Source of the DNA: Struthidea cinerea
Lineage: Eukaryota; Chordata; Aves; Passeriformes; Corcoracidae
Assembly: GCA_013397865.1 (NCBI GenBank)
Contig: VZTI01002652.1
Location: 3,858,075 to 3,922,074, forward strand
DNA: 64,000 nucleotides
Direction of reading: 5' to 3'
Shown one piece after another: positions 52,301-64,000 of this stretch (the first letter of the stretch is position 1; each line of letters starts with the position of its first letter). The translations under genes and the position numbers were made by a program. Under the pieces are notes generated by a model. It saw only the letters and a program-made list of their open reading frames with translations. It had not been told where the DNA came from and did no database searches.

Positions 52301-53526
52301 CAAAGGAAATATAGAGGTAACAGAAAATGTTTGTTCCAAAAATCACCAAACAAGACATAATAATTCTCTTAGTTTCAGAGGAAATAAGACAAGTAAAAAC
52401 GTCTGCTATCGCCTAGAAATGTCTTTTCTTGTGGAAAAGACGTAAGTGGGACCAGGCTTATGGCATATGCCTGTACTGCCCCATGGGAAACCCCTGCTTG
52501 GATACACTGGAGCTTTTTACAGCATCCACAATGCAGTGCAGCTCTCTGGATGAAGGACAATGGTTTCTTCTGGAGAAGGACACATCATGTTCTTGCATTA
52601 GACTAAACATTCAATTTCCTGCAGATGGACTGTAACAGAGACCTGATGCCATCTCTAACCAGGGCACGCTGCCATGCTGCAAGTTCATTCCAGCGATGTA
52701 CTGAGACGGCTTTGGTCCTCTTAGTCTCAAATCTCTTTGGAGACAGTCCAGGCAGGCTTTCCTTCTTTTTGACAGCTCTTGGCTTGCTTCTTCCACGCTC
52801 AGCAGTTCATTTCCAAATTTCCCACACTCCTGACATTGCTCCTCTTTGATTCAGCCATGCCCAAACCATGCAAAAAAAAGCCAAGGAAGGAATCCAGGCC
52901 CTTCTGCAAGCCTGGAGTCTGATCTCCAGATGGTCAACATGCACACCTTTCTTCATTTTTTCCCAGCCCCTCAGATGCCCTCTCAAGTGGAAGACTGAGG
53001 TGTTATTACGTTCCCTCCTTCGCCTCCTGCTGGCAGCGGCGCAGGCAGGGCCTTTGCTGAGCATCACATGCAGCTCCTCAAAAGCAGACTTAGAGCAGAA
53101 TTCCACCTCACAACAGAAGCAATCAGAGGAAAGCCCAGAGAGCATCTCCTAAACATGTAACACTCCCCTAAGGAGCAGGCCTTCGTGCCCTTCCCAACTG
53201 AAGTCAGCGATGTTTATTGTGTTACACAGATGGACCAGAAGTTATGTAAATCCAGACAATTATTTCTGATGCTTTTAGATGCTGGTTAACAGTTCTAAAT
53301 ATTTGCCTGCTGTTGGTAATCATCCAGGTTTGTGAATTACTCAGAAAACATTCAATTAGCAAGGAATTAATTTTGTTTTTAATTACCCATTCTTCTGTGA
53401 TGATATACAGTATAAGCATAGATCAAATGAATGAAAATGCAGAAGATTATGCATGCAGAGCTGGAAGGAAGCCTTCCCTGGAAAGTCCTTTTCCAAATCC
53501 TGACTGAAACTAGTAAAATAAGATGG
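49308..53526. other. Non-coding stretch, no gene recognised
   Basis: An 11-bp tandem duplication (ggcactctgca/ggcactctgtg) lies at 49870-49891, and an A-rich tract adjoining a C run lies at 50908-50944. A GC-richer part at 52600-53150 is open on both strands (112 codons on the minus strand, 94 on the plus) without recognisable domains. The 118-codon frame at 50085-50441 is likewise unrecognised. Confidence 0.5.
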
Positions 53527-53652
53527 AAGATAATAATGGGAACTGGGGCAAAAATGCCACTTTTGAAGTCACATATGGGTCTGGATTCAAACTCAGGTCA
53601 GACACAGGATGTGCACTTACTATAATCATTCAACCATTACACCAACACCAGG
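53527..53652 (-). repeat. tRNA-headed CORE-SINE/MIR-like element
   Basis: Read on the minus strand, an A-box-like gtgtaatggttgaat (53642-53628) is followed 33 bases later by a B-box-like GAGTTTGAATCC (53594-53583), the spacing of a tRNA-derived promoter. Then comes a body in which gtgac and gccccagttcccattattat correspond to the MIR/CORE-SINE blocks TGTGACC and GCCTCAGTTTCC...GGATAATAAT. The middle of the body is shortened relative to MIR. The element is diverged and presumably inactive. An intact tRNA gene is excluded because the acceptor and T stems do not pair. Confidence 0.45.
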
Positions 53653-54136
53653 TACAGCATGTTCAATCCAAACCATTCCTTTGTCCAGCATTTCCTGTGA
53701 GCATTTCTGAAGCCTTGAACCAGCTGAAAATGCTTGACATAAGGATGAAGGATGGATGCAGGTCATTCGAACACAACACTGGGTATCTTCAGAACACTCT
53801 GGCATTGGATACAGATTACCTTGCAGAGGTTCAGGACAAGCAAATGAAGAGATGCAGGACATGAGCTAAAGCACTTGGCTGAGAGAGTCCAGCTGAGATG
53901 CCAATCCTACCATAGGCCCTTCCTACCACACATGTGCCAGCTTGACTGCTTGGGCCCGTTTGCTGATATGGGCACTCTTGGCTAGGTGTTTCCAGCAGCT
54001 TTGGGAGTCTCTCATCTCCTTAGTGGGCCAGGAAATCCATCTCTTGGCCCTTGAAGAAGAGAATACCTCCTGTGTTCTTTAACGGACACTTGAATTGGAG
54101 GTAGTTGAAAATACAGATATATTTTCCTGTGTGATG
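53653..54136. other. Spacer between two SINE-like fragments, nothing recognised
   Basis: This sequence has mixed composition and short unrecognised open frames (113 codons at most, overlapping the SINE-like segment). No splice-bounded exon was identified. Confidence 0.45.
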
Positions 54137-54225
54137 TTCAGTGATGGAGCAGTGTAAAACAACATGCCTACCATGGGAAGCACCAGATGGGGTTTGAACC
54201 AGCACTAGGTTTTCCACTGAGCACA
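54137..54225 (+). repeat. Possible second tRNA-derived SINE fragment
   Basis: An A-box-like ttcagtgatggagc (54137-54150) and a B-box-like gggtttgaacc (54190-54200) lie 40 bases apart on the plus strand, followed by ccactgagcacagctatgaa, loosely like the CCACTTACTAGCTGTGTGA block of MIR. T-stem pairing around the B box is poor, so it is not a tRNA gene. This is weaker than the minus-strand element 500 bp upstream. Confidence 0.3.
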
Positions 54226-55814
54226 GCTATGAAGTTGCCAGGCTGGTAATGAAGGTAGCTGCCTGCTTCATTGCAGAAATCTATGACACATTGTCATCTA
54301 CTGCAGGATAAACTGAGAACTCTGAACTAAGGTCTTGACAGGTGAAGTGACTTTGATTTTGCCTTTAATTCAGCAAGCATACAGCATTACTGGATTCTCT
54401 GTATTAATAATAAATACGTACTGAAGCTCATGTCAGTGGCAGAGTTTCAGTTCTAATGTGAGAGCAGCACGTCTGCAAAAAGCAAGGCACTATTCAGTGT
54501 AGCCAAACACAGGAAATGTGACAGCTGTTTAATAACACAGGGAAATAAAATGATAGTAATAATATTCATAATCAGATTTATAAACTCTTATTTTGAGCAT
54601 TATTTTTTCAGTCAAAGAAATCCAGTTCATTTATTTCCTTTTATTTTCTTCCCAATAAAAGATCTGAAATATAGCCAATCCTGAAAAACTGGTTTGGACC
54701 TCAGAGCTCTCTAGGGTAGGAACTTTTGCATATATTTAAGTGCAATATATATGCTGTGATTGCTCCAAATGACCAGCAGACTGTGTTCTGCTTGCCCACA
54801 TTGCCTCCTGCAGATGCCAAGTACACGCCCTTCCCTCCAGCCCAGGCTCAGGACTGTGACCCTGAGCTCAGGGTTTGGGATGTGAGGAGGGAACAGGCCC
54901 CGGCAGACAGCACTGGTGTGTGGGTTTGCACAGTGGTGAGTTCAGCACAGCCTGGGACTCAGCTGCAAGCGGGAGGAATTACCATGAGAGAACAGAACAA
55001 TGAGCAAAGTGTGATGCAGAAATCATTTCACGTCTTAAGTGCTGGTCTGAGGGTTAACGGTGCTGTCCTCCAAGGTGGGGGAAGAAGCTGGTCTTTCCCT
55101 TTGTTTGTTCAAAGGCAGGTCAATTTCTGTATTTTAAAAAGAAACAAAGTTGTCTTTCACTAGCAGCCTAAGTGGAAGATTGATAAAAAACGTGGTGTTT
55201 TTCAGGCCAGATCCATTTATTTAAATAGTTGTTTAGAAAGTGAAAAATTGACATAAAGTTTTTAACTGGTGTACATGGGTATGCAACACCAGCTGCAGCC
55301 ATGAAATAAATAAGCCATAGCCATGATTAAGGTGTTTTTACATTGTGCAATTACTGTGACTTGGTTTGCTCAAACTGAACTGGATCAAATAGATTTGAAC
55401 CTATATGTGAAAGCCCAAGCTGACCCTTTTTTTAATCAATGTAAGTTTGAACTGCAAGACCTCTGAATTGGTGTTCTTAGAGGAAAGCTTAAGAACTATA
55501 TTTGAATGCTGTTATAAACATACACTGGACTTGTACATAAAAAGAATGCACTTGAATCTGTATTTAACAAATCACTGGGTAATAGTTACATTGAATTCAG
55601 TCTTTCTGCCAAAGTAACGTTAGTTTAAGCTCCATCTCTTATCTCAGTTGCAGAGCAATTCTTTATTTGCTGTACTGTATTTAGACTGAGGGATCATTAA
55701 CTCCATTGATAGCAAGAACCTGTAGATTTGTTCTAATTTGTAGGTTCTCCATTGAACATTATTTTCTCAGTGCCAGGAATGATTATGAATCTGAGTGGCG
55801 CTAAACCACCACAG
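54226..55814. other. AT-rich non-coding stretch with a GC-richer patch at 54790-54990
   Basis: The 145-codon frame at 54726-55163 spans the GC-richer patch and has no recognisable domain or splice context. No repeat ends were seen. Confidence 0.5.
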
Positions 55815-55863
55815 CCTTCATTGACTTCAGCAAGAGTTGCAGCTGGTCTGCAAATTGTGGCCT
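55815..55863. repeat. Old amniote interspersed-repeat remnant
   Basis: The sequence cttcattgacttcag caagagttgcag ctggtctgcaaat...ggcc resembles a recalled amniote repeat block, CATTGACTTCAGTGGGAGTTGCAG...CTCTGCAAATCAGGCC. The first 12 bases match exactly and most of the next 12 agree. The rest has a deletion. Family name not recalled. Confidence 0.4.
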
Positions 55864-57407
55864 TTAAGTGGATGTTTGTGGCAGGGGAGCATAAGCCACG
55901 AGGTGAGGGCTGGTCACGTGGTGTTACGCCGAATTTAAATTCATCGAAGTATTTAATTGGAAATCTCAGAAAACAGTTCCATCTCTCTTCTACATATTTG
56001 AACCCACCCGTCTTCTGAATAAGGACTGCAAATTACTCTAGTAATAGGCGAAAGTACAAGTATGTTGCATGTTGCCACAGAGCATTCTCTAAATGTTTTA
56101 ATACTAAATAGATCAATAAAGCCAATGTCAACAGGCGAAGTTGTGATGGCCAGACACGGCATTAAGATTCCTGGTTTGTGTCTTGATTTTGTTTTAGTAT
56201 TTTTATTGCTATTCAGTTGTGCAAGTATTCAGTGGCACCTCACCTTTTTCTCAACATCTTCAGTCATATAAATTGAGGTATTGATTTCTTCAAATAACCC
56301 GATGGTTTCAGTGAATTACTGGCAGACTGTGCTGCACTTGTCTTGTTCTGATTATCAGCACCCATTTAATTAAACATTTAAAATGGTTAAAGAACATAAG
56401 GATGGTTACCAATCTTCTTTGAAAGACCTAAAAGTCAGCACCATCACCAGCATCAATGCATAGGTGTTTCATATTAAAAACAGACCGGATGGTGGAGGCT
56501 TGGTAAAGACAGCTCAATATGAATCTATTTTAAAAAAGATTATTTAAAACCCAATATATAGCAATAGCCTAACAGAAAAGTGACGTAAGAGTCAGAAACT
56601 GCTAGAGTTTAAATTGCAACTGGAGGTGATATAGAGTCTGACCCAGATCAAGTCAATAATACCTTCCGAAGAATGACCATCTGTGACAGTGACACAACTA
56701 TCAAGAGTGCAATCTCTCTCTTCGTTAGGACATGAAGAACACCACTAAGACCTCAGGAAGAAATTTTGGATTGCTCTCACACACTACAGATAGACGTATA
56801 GAAAGGAATATCATTGATGTCCTCATTTACACCCCAAAGAAAACAATAGAAGCAGTTCAATTACCACCACAAAATGCTAAGCCAATAATCACTGCAGAAT
56901 TATGTCCTCCTCCCAACATGAACATGAAAGATTTGTTACAACCTGCCCCAGGTGCCTCTGAGTATCTCTTCATCACAATTAGCTCGGGAGCAGCCCTAAG
57001 AGCAGACAGGCACTCGTGAGTCCTAGCCCTAAAGCCGTGGAGCACTGATATAGTTACAGTTATTTGACTGTCACTGGTACAGATCTACAGCACCAGTGCT
57101 TATATTCAAGTGAAACCTATTCCTGTGCATATGTACTCAGACACTCAAGAATGAGGACAAAGACATGGATCTCTAAAACAAATAAAGGATTATATTTAAT
57201 TTGTCTTATTTTTTCCTAACCAGTTCAGCTATTTGTTTTGGTATCTTAAATACACTGCACTTAAAAAGAGGGTCACTTCACAATGAGCCCATCTTTTTTT
57301 CCCCAAAATTCAGCTATTTTTCTTAATAGATATCATGAAAGTTTTCCATCAGTACATTGTGAGGTGCTGTATTTACACTAAATTACTTCAAGTACATGAA
57401 AAACACC
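55864..57407. other. Non-coding stretch, no gene recognised
   Basis: A CACGTG E-box lies at 55915-55920. Open frames reach 95 codons (56732-57019) without recognisable domains. The stretch ends at the LTR boundary at 57408. Confidence 0.5.
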
Positions 57408-57620
57408 TGTCACGTTTAACCCCAGCCAGCAGCTCAGTACCAGGCAGCCACTCCCTCGCTCCCTCTTGGGATGGGGAGGAGAAACAAAAAAAAAGGTACT
57501 ACTTAGCAACAACCAAAACATCACGGTGTTGTCAACATTAGTTTCATACCAAATCCAAAACACAGCACTGTACTGGCTACTAGGAAGAAAATTAACTCCA
57601 TCCTAGCTGAAAACAGAACA
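57408..57620 (-). mobile_element. ERVL-type endogenous retrovirus solo LTR, internally deleted
   Basis: The segment begins tgtcacgtttaaccccagcc (57408) and ends gctgaaaacagaaca (57620), which are TG...CA ends. It matches the very common bird LTR read in reverse: the 3' end blocks (accaggcagccactccctcg, then cttgggatggggaggagaaa) and the 5' end blocks (ggtactacttagcaacaacc aaaacatc, then agcactgtactggctactag and gaagaaaattaactccatcc). The element is on the minus strand. At 213 bp it lacks the middle of the usual roughly 500-600 bp LTR, including any promoter region; the deletion junction lies at the A run near 57486-57494. Flanks acacc/gcatc do not form a clear duplication. No internal viral sequence remains. 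Confidence 0.85.
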
Positions 57621-60600
57621 GCATCAAACACTGCACAGTATTTCTGTCAGCTCAGTAAACTGATATTTATTCATGACAATGATTTTGCTAACTGCACCAG
57701 TCAAATGATGATTAAGATAGCTATTTTCTCTAAACACAGCTTCTGAAAAAACTGTCTGAATGCCTTTCAAAAGATGCAGAGTACTTGAAAACTTATAGAA
57801 GGAGTGGCCTTAAATTGTGGTGGGAAATCTGATGCAGTTTCCTGATTAAAAGTTACATGAAAATAACAACTGCAAGAATGCAAGTTGACGGTTCCTGCAT
57901 CCAGAAGTGAACAGCAACTGAATTTATTTAAAAGACACATTCAAGAAGAGTATGTGCAAAATACAGAGGGTGTCCAATTTGATGGAACAAATAGCTAATA
58001 TTTTTTTCCACTTTTCACTAACAGAGAAGACAGATGACATTTTAATGGTGTAATCAAGACCCTGATTGCCACTGGTGACAGAATATGCCATGAGATGCTA
58101 ATGGATATGATGGATAGGAGCGCTTGCTTTGCATTGTGTGTTTCTGCTTGAAGTATCTTATTGGCTTTTTTTCTTTTTTTTTTCTCTGCTGACAACAGTC
58201 CTTTCAATTCTTCAACTTTTTAATAAAGCAGCAAAGGCAGTGATGGAAGTCTGTGAAGATAGGAAAACTGTGCTCAAATGTCAGTGTAATTACCATTTTC
58301 ATGTTGGTCTTAAAGGTTAGTTTTGCCAGCAGAGAATATGCAAGAGTTTAACTGTTTACATGAAGAATTCAGAGCCAATTGCATTGCGCTAAGAATCACA
58401 ACTAAACACTGAATCACTTCGACATATTTCTTACAACACTAATGTTTGCTCTCTTTTACTGTCAGCAGAGATGTTTCCAGGATTGTGTCCTCGGATTTGT
58501 AATTTCAGAGGTCCTTGTGCAGCAATGTCTGCATTGGCATATATTTCTTTCTACACATTTACCCTATGTTTTGGGGTTTTGTTTTTGGTAAAGCATTATT
58601 AAAGTACCCTGGACCATTTCTTCTTATTGGAACATTTACCCTTGGCATATTTGGAAGGAAGATACTCTATATATACAGCCTTGTCCTGTATCCTTGATGT
58701 GCTCATGTCTCAAAATTAGGAGAAGGAAAAATTTGGATGCGTAATGAAAATGTGGGGGGGCTCTCAGTCCTAACTATTTAGCCAAGCAATTATAGAATTA
58801 CAACAGTTCAAAAGGCACACAAGGAAGTGTCATAATCAGGAATGTAAATGAATTACAACATTTTTAAGAAGCTAATTAACAGCCTAATAAATCCCTGTAG
58901 CGATGGATTAATTCCATTAGAACTCTGGAAAAGGAGAACCAATTTTTTCACTTACATAGAAAAAATGCTTTCAAGGTTACCTTGTGGGTCAGACCAGTGC
59001 TCAAGCTTAGAACATTATCTGACACCCTCCACCAGAGGTACAAATTGCAACCTAAAAATAATTTTTAGTGTTACTGAATGATAAGCTGGTGGAAGAAGAC
59101 TCCTTCAGGAAAAAAGAACAAATATTACCTCTCATTTTCAGGAGTCTACATCTTTTCCATATATATGCAGTCAGCCCTAACTTTCTGCTTTTCAGCAAGT
59201 GGTGCAAGGATGCCCTACTGACTCAGGGCCATCTTTCAAACCTGGTTTTATAAGGAGCTCTGCTTGGTATCAAATCAAACACTGTAAAGACCTGCTTGAA
59301 GAGCCAAGTGAGGTTTCCCTGTGGGTGGCAGCAGTACCTGCTGGCCATGCTGGCACTGAGGATTAATCTGGCCTCTGTCCACTCAAATAGAATACAATAT
59401 GCAATTTTATCGTAGCTCAGCTGCCAATACCGTATTACGCAAAACTACTGCAATTTGAAAGTAATCAATACCTTCAATTCCATTATTGATAGAAATTACT
59501 TTAAATACAATGTGCTTAAGGGAAGAGTGACAGGCTAGTAAATGTCTCTTAAAAGACACAAATCATTCTGTATTAGAAAAGGAAAGGATGGGACCATCCA
59601 ATGTTCCTTTTTTTTAGTTTTAGATGCTGCTGATGTAGTGAAAAGTGTTGTAAAAAAATTTGTTTTGGTCTGCGTTCCTCCAGATTCACTCATCATCTTG
59701 GGCACCCTACAGTCTTCAAGGGATGGTAGAAGTTTTTGGATGAGCCATCTCTCCCCTTAGCTGTATTTGCTCACAAGTAATGGTCAATGATGCTTCACCA
59801 CCTAAACAACTTATTGCAATACAGCTCACTGGTGATATTGGCTGTTTCCTCAGCTGGTTGTTTTCATACCAACCATTTTGTAATCGTATAAAATCTCTCT
59901 TCTGTGAGTCAAATTTATACAACGTAATTCTTTCTTCAAAATAAAGCTTTTGAGTTCAATTATCCATTTTTACTTACCATCTTCATTGAACAATAATTAT
60001 GAGGTTGAGTCTTATATTAATAGTTGGCATATAAAATTTTTGCTGCAGTTAAATATCACAAAAAGTCTAAATCATTTTCTTCTTTCATAATTCAAGAAGG
60101 GAAAACCTTTGAAAATGTAAACAGAGCTTTATCCAAACATAACAGTCTTTGTAAAGGAACTTATGTCACTGCGGCAGGGAAGAGGGAGTGATTTTCACAC
60201 TTACATGTAACTGCTTTTGAAACTGAAGGTGTCAGCTGGTATTTCTATAAAACTAAATACAATTCCTCAATTGGGAAACAGATTAGACAAAGATTTATGG
60301 CCTATTATTTGCAATGGAATAAATCTGAAGCTTTCCAATATGCAGCCAAGGTTCAGAGACAAATAGGTGGAAATGGACAACAAACACATCAGTGTAACAA
60401 CATTAATTAGGGCTTCAAGCCTTCATTAGCAATGTACGTATTTTAAGCTTTTCTCTTGAAGTGACTTAGAATTGAGATGTACAGTGGGCATCTTACCAAG
60501 AACTACCTGGTCGTGAGCTACGATGTCAGTGATGAGCTGACTTGCAGGTCATAGTTTTAAATGTTGCCAAGATTATCACTGGTCAACAGAGGAAAGCTTT

Positions 60601-61368
60601 GTTCCTGGGGTTAAGTGATGAAGAACAGCCCTAGCACAGGCTTCGGGCAGAGCCACCAGCACTGATGGGAAGCAGAGGGGCCTGGGGAACAGGGACATCC
60701 TTCCTGGCAGCATCCTTGGAGCCTGCAGTTACCTGGCCGGCTGTGATTGCACGGTCCCCATTCCGGAGGGGGCTCAGAGCTGCAATTACCAGTACAATGC
60801 CCAAGCCTCTTCTCCACAGCTGACCCTGCCCCTCTGGGTCTGGTTGGTTGGGTTTTGATTAACACAGTCCTTAAGGGTTCAGCAGGTGTTTCAGCTTATT
60901 TAGATCTCAAGATGTGCTGCCATCCTCTCCAAGGCACTTCTCTTCCTCTGTCAAAGATCTTTGTTTCCTACTATAGCAGATTTTAAAGCAGGATTGCAAC
61001 TCAGCAGGTGCAGAGGGCACCATACAGGTGCAATGAGAAAACAAAGAGTTGGAAAGCTTTTGTTAGCCTAAAATACTGCCTGGTTTGGTAAAATAATTAT
61101 AATGATAATAATAATAGCTGTAGCGACAGCTGAGGTTTGCCATCGAAAACCTGCAATTTTAAACAACTGTGACTCCTAAATTATGACAGCTACCAGCCTG
61201 TATACCTCTACATTTACCCCATTGAGTCTGTGTCTTTTTGTCTGTAAAAATAGTGGATATTTGCTTTTTGGGTAATTCCCCTGATTTAAACATCCTTATG
61301 TCCTCTGACCACAGTGCATAGAAGCAGGGTTGACTACTTAGTCCGTGACACGGTCTCAGTGTGCTCAG
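57621..61368. other. AT-rich non-coding stretch, no gene recognised
   Basis: An (AAT)-rich simple repeat lies at 61092-61116. A GC-rich patch at 60611-60865 is open on the minus strand for 84 codons with a cysteine-rich but unrecognised translation. Other frames are short. No transposon end was seen. Confidence 0.55.
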
Positions 61369-61412
61369 TTCTGATTAAGATTAGTAGTTCTGATTAAGAT
61401 TAGTAGTTCTGA
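61369..61412. repeat. 19-bp minisatellite, 2.3 copies
   Basis: The unit ttctgattaagattagtag is repeated perfectly at 61369-61387 and 61388-61406 and begins a third time (ttctga, 61407-61412). Perfect identity between units implies a recent slippage duplication, so copy number may vary between individuals. Confidence 0.9.
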
Positions 61413-64000
61413 AGCCATCAAGGTATCTGAATCTGACAGTTATAATTAGAACAAAACTGTCACAGTAACAAAACAACATGAAGATGTACTGTTCCCTTAG
61501 AGGAAGCAACTGCAGAAGAGCCACCTAGAAGATACAACATTTTACACAGCTAACAAATCTGATTATCGGTCATTCTGCGTATGCAGGATGGCTTGAGTTT
61601 AGAGACAAACAAGGTCTGGAATTTCCTTTTTGCGAAAAGTCCCACTTTCAGAAAATATTTCCAAGCAGAACTGCAAGAAGAATGGTTCATTTTGAGCCCC
61701 TCAAAACATTGTAACACTATTTCAATTTTTTTTTAATAATACATTTCAGCACCTGAAACCTTGACGATATATACTGTCGTGACCTGAAACAGGCTACTCC
61801 AAGTCAGCTTTAAATTTAAGGTATGTTTTTTTATAGCAAAGCACTACTTTCAGGGAATTGTAATTTGTTGGAATGTCTTTCCCTGGTTCTGTTCTCTTTG
61901 ACGAGCTGAAGATTCATGTCCAAATACACATCCCACTGGAAGTACTGTTAATAATTGATTACAGCTCACTGGCCAAACAAAATCAGTCAGAAATACTGTT
62001 TTGAAAAAAGCTTTGAAAGCCCTGTTATTCTAAATTTTTTTTTAAGGAAATAAAGGGTGTAATTTTTAAAAATATCTGGACTGACAATCAATACAGCTCA
62101 TATATTTACCAAGAGCACCCACTACTCTCAAACTACATGTTTTTAAAAAGTGTTTGTATATTTAAATACAATGAAACATCTTTTTATCCCATGATAAACT
62201 TGATTACATATGGATGAGGAACGGCACAGAACATTTTCAGAAGGAAACCTAAGTCTGTGATGGGCAGAGAGGTAGCTCTCCATGGCCTTCACTTTACTGG
62301 GATGAGTGGGAGAACTGGTTACAGCTACGGAGATATAAAAATAGAGCTTAATATTTCAAGTTTGTTTTAACATAAGAGTCTATTTTATTAGGTTTTTCTT
62401 CCTAATGACATTTTTGACATCTTTGCATAGTTGCATATTTGACATATTCAGAGATTTGAAAAATGGAAAACCAAGTGTATCAGCATTATCCCACAAGGAA
62501 CAATCCCATTCAACTCTTACCTATTCTTTCTTGTTTGTTCCCTACAGAACAGATTGATTGTTTTACCAAGGAAAAAAATAAATAAAGGAAACATTAAAAT
62601 TACAACTTCATTTTCAACAGTGCAACATCAAGACCTTTCCCTGACTGGTAATGCTGTAGCAGGGGACAGTTTTTGGCAGTGACTGCCCTAGCCCTGCCTC
62701 CTAGCTCGGCACAGCACATGGGCTCCCAGCAGGACTGCTGCTCCCTGTGCCAGCCAAGGTGTTCAGCTGCCTGCGCCAAGAGCACTTCCAAACCTTCCCA
62801 GCGTCTGGTAATACGAGTGTTAAAATAAAAGTCAGGAAAGCTCAGGTCTTAATTCCACACCCGGCATTCACCTGCCATGTCTAGTGATATGTTGCATTAA
62901 GCACTCATGAAGAAAAAATCCATAAGGGATTGCCTGTAATAAAAGGGACTGTCCACGGCCCAAGCTGCACGCCAGAAACACAAGCTTGCATATGGCTGTG
63001 ACTCCACTCATCGCCATGTGCCCTGGTGTCCCAGTTACCTTCTCACCTTGGCTGAGGGCTGGTAGGAAATCTGTTCTTTTTCCTTATATACGGAGCTGTA
63101 CTCTGCCAGCATAGTGGGTTTTACAAACCCATCGTGCTGTACACAGGTTTCCCAGGCAACACGTGCAATACAGGCATCAGTATCGGAGTTACTTGTGTTG
63201 ACAAACCACATACCATCTGCCATTGCTACAGCTGGGGCCTCTACCACTTCGAGGTTTTCAAACTTTCATAAGAGTTACAGTCATGCATCATTTCACAGGG
63301 GGAGAAACTAAGGCAGCTGGTGATAGATATGTGCTGGTACACGGTTTTGCACAAGCTATCATGCCATGCTGTCTCTTTGTGGGGTTTTTTTGTTTCTCAA
63401 TTGAAAATGTAAAAGTGGTTCAGAAAGGGTTGATCAACTGCATTTCATATTCATAACTTGAAAAAAAAATCAACACATAAGTAATATTAAAAGCATTAAA
63501 ATAAAAGCATTAAAAAAGAAAAATTGTACTTGTTCATAGATTCTTACCATTTCTTAAGCAAAACAAAGGAAATAAACCACTTAATTTTAAACTAGATTCT
63601 TTGTGGCATCTCTACTATTGAAATAAAGAAGGAAATAGAGCCTGCAATCTGACATGCAAATCAGAGTTCAGCAGGAGGACAGATCTTCTAATTCTGTAGC
63701 AAGCACACTAAAACCTGCAAGCAGTACACAGCACGTGCTCATCATTCACGTGTGCTTCTCTTCCTTGCTAAATCAGCACTAGACACAAGGAGGACCAGGC
63801 ACAACATGACCATGAGTCGTGGCTCTGGCTCAGGCACTGAGTTTGCTTGCAGGTGTCTGGCCTTGCCCCAGCCCTTCTGCAGGGACCTTCCCCACAGCAG
63901 AGTGATAACTCCTCACTGGCTGTCTCAGCAAAGGACATTGGGGTCCGCACACCTCAGGAGACACAGAAATTAATCTTTCCCCTCTCTCTCTCTTTTGGAA
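61413..64000. other. AT-rich non-coding stretch to the window end
   Basis: Visible motifs are an octamer ATGCAAAT at 63654-63661, a palindromic E-box context AGCACGTGCT at 63730-63739 and a (CT)6 tract at 63981-63993. Open frames are 77 codons at most and unrecognised. A MIR-like phrase near 63290 was considered and not accepted. Confidence 0.5.

Noticed and set aside
52807..53145. 112-codon minus-strand frame, considered as a transposase or Myb/SANT-like remnant
   Set aside because: No conserved motif could be matched, and the opposite strand is equally open.
54181..54215. tRNA gene suggested by ggtttgaacc
   Set aside because: T stem and acceptor stem do not pair; kept only as a possible SINE head.
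54726..55163. 145-codon plus-strand frame
   Set aside because: No domain, no splice context, coincides with a GC-richer patch.
60611..60865. Cysteine-rich 84-codon minus-strand frame
   Set aside because: Cysteine content follows from GC composition; spacing fits no known cysteine-rich family and there is no signal peptide.
63280..63325. MIR-like phrase catttcacagggggagaaac
   Set aside because: Resembles the reverse of MIR for about 25 bases only, and the expected following block is absent.

Overview
The window looks like non-coding DNA from a bird nuclear genome. The best evidence is two CR1 non-LTR retrotransposon copies in the avian form: both are antisense and 5'-truncated and end in the octamer-type 3' tail (tcatagaa/tcacagaa on this strand). 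There are also two solitary endogenous-retrovirus LTRs. One matches the ERVL-type LTR found in many bird genomes, and the other has the TATA/AATAAA layout of an ERVK-like LTR. The sequence is AT-rich, poor in interspersed repeats and full of stop codons in all frames. I found no convincing protein-coding exon, tRNA, rRNA or other structured RNA gene, and no bacterial-type feature. The open frames (at most 195 codons) look like chance frames. The window is best read as a gene desert, or as one or more large introns.

Layout. 1-7044 is AT-rich, with a TATA-rich palindrome cluster at 6444-6510. An old palindromic amniote-type repeat (7045-7131) lies directly against a dense CpG island (7131-7545). 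That island has a GC box, an octamer, a CCAAT box and a good plus-strand splice donor, and it is the strongest promoter candidate. A CR1 copy at 11178-11838 is split by a 345-bp solo LTR with a 6-bp target duplication. A GC-rich patch lies at 15190-15480. Around 18950-19068 a MIR-like CORE-SINE body sits beside two overlapping POU octamers. 19069-39106 is mostly featureless, with scattered GC-rich patches and homopolymers. A 14-bp tandem repeat (39107-39195) precedes the second CR1 (39737-40112).

Right half. 45230-45275 combines an octamer with several homeodomain cores, and 600 bp further on is a second CpG cluster (45890-46090) with a strong minus-strand splice donor. A perfect 20-bp palindrome at 49288-49307 resembles a POU-dimer (MORE-type) site. 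Two SINE fragments with tRNA-like A and B boxes lie in opposite orientations at 53527-53652 and 54137-54225. An internally deleted ERVL LTR lies at 57408-57620 and a 19-bp minisatellite at 61369-61412. The rest is unremarkable.

No operon-like or multi-gene system is present. The regulatory calls rest on motifs read by eye. The repeat family names rest on recalled consensus features, not on a database search.
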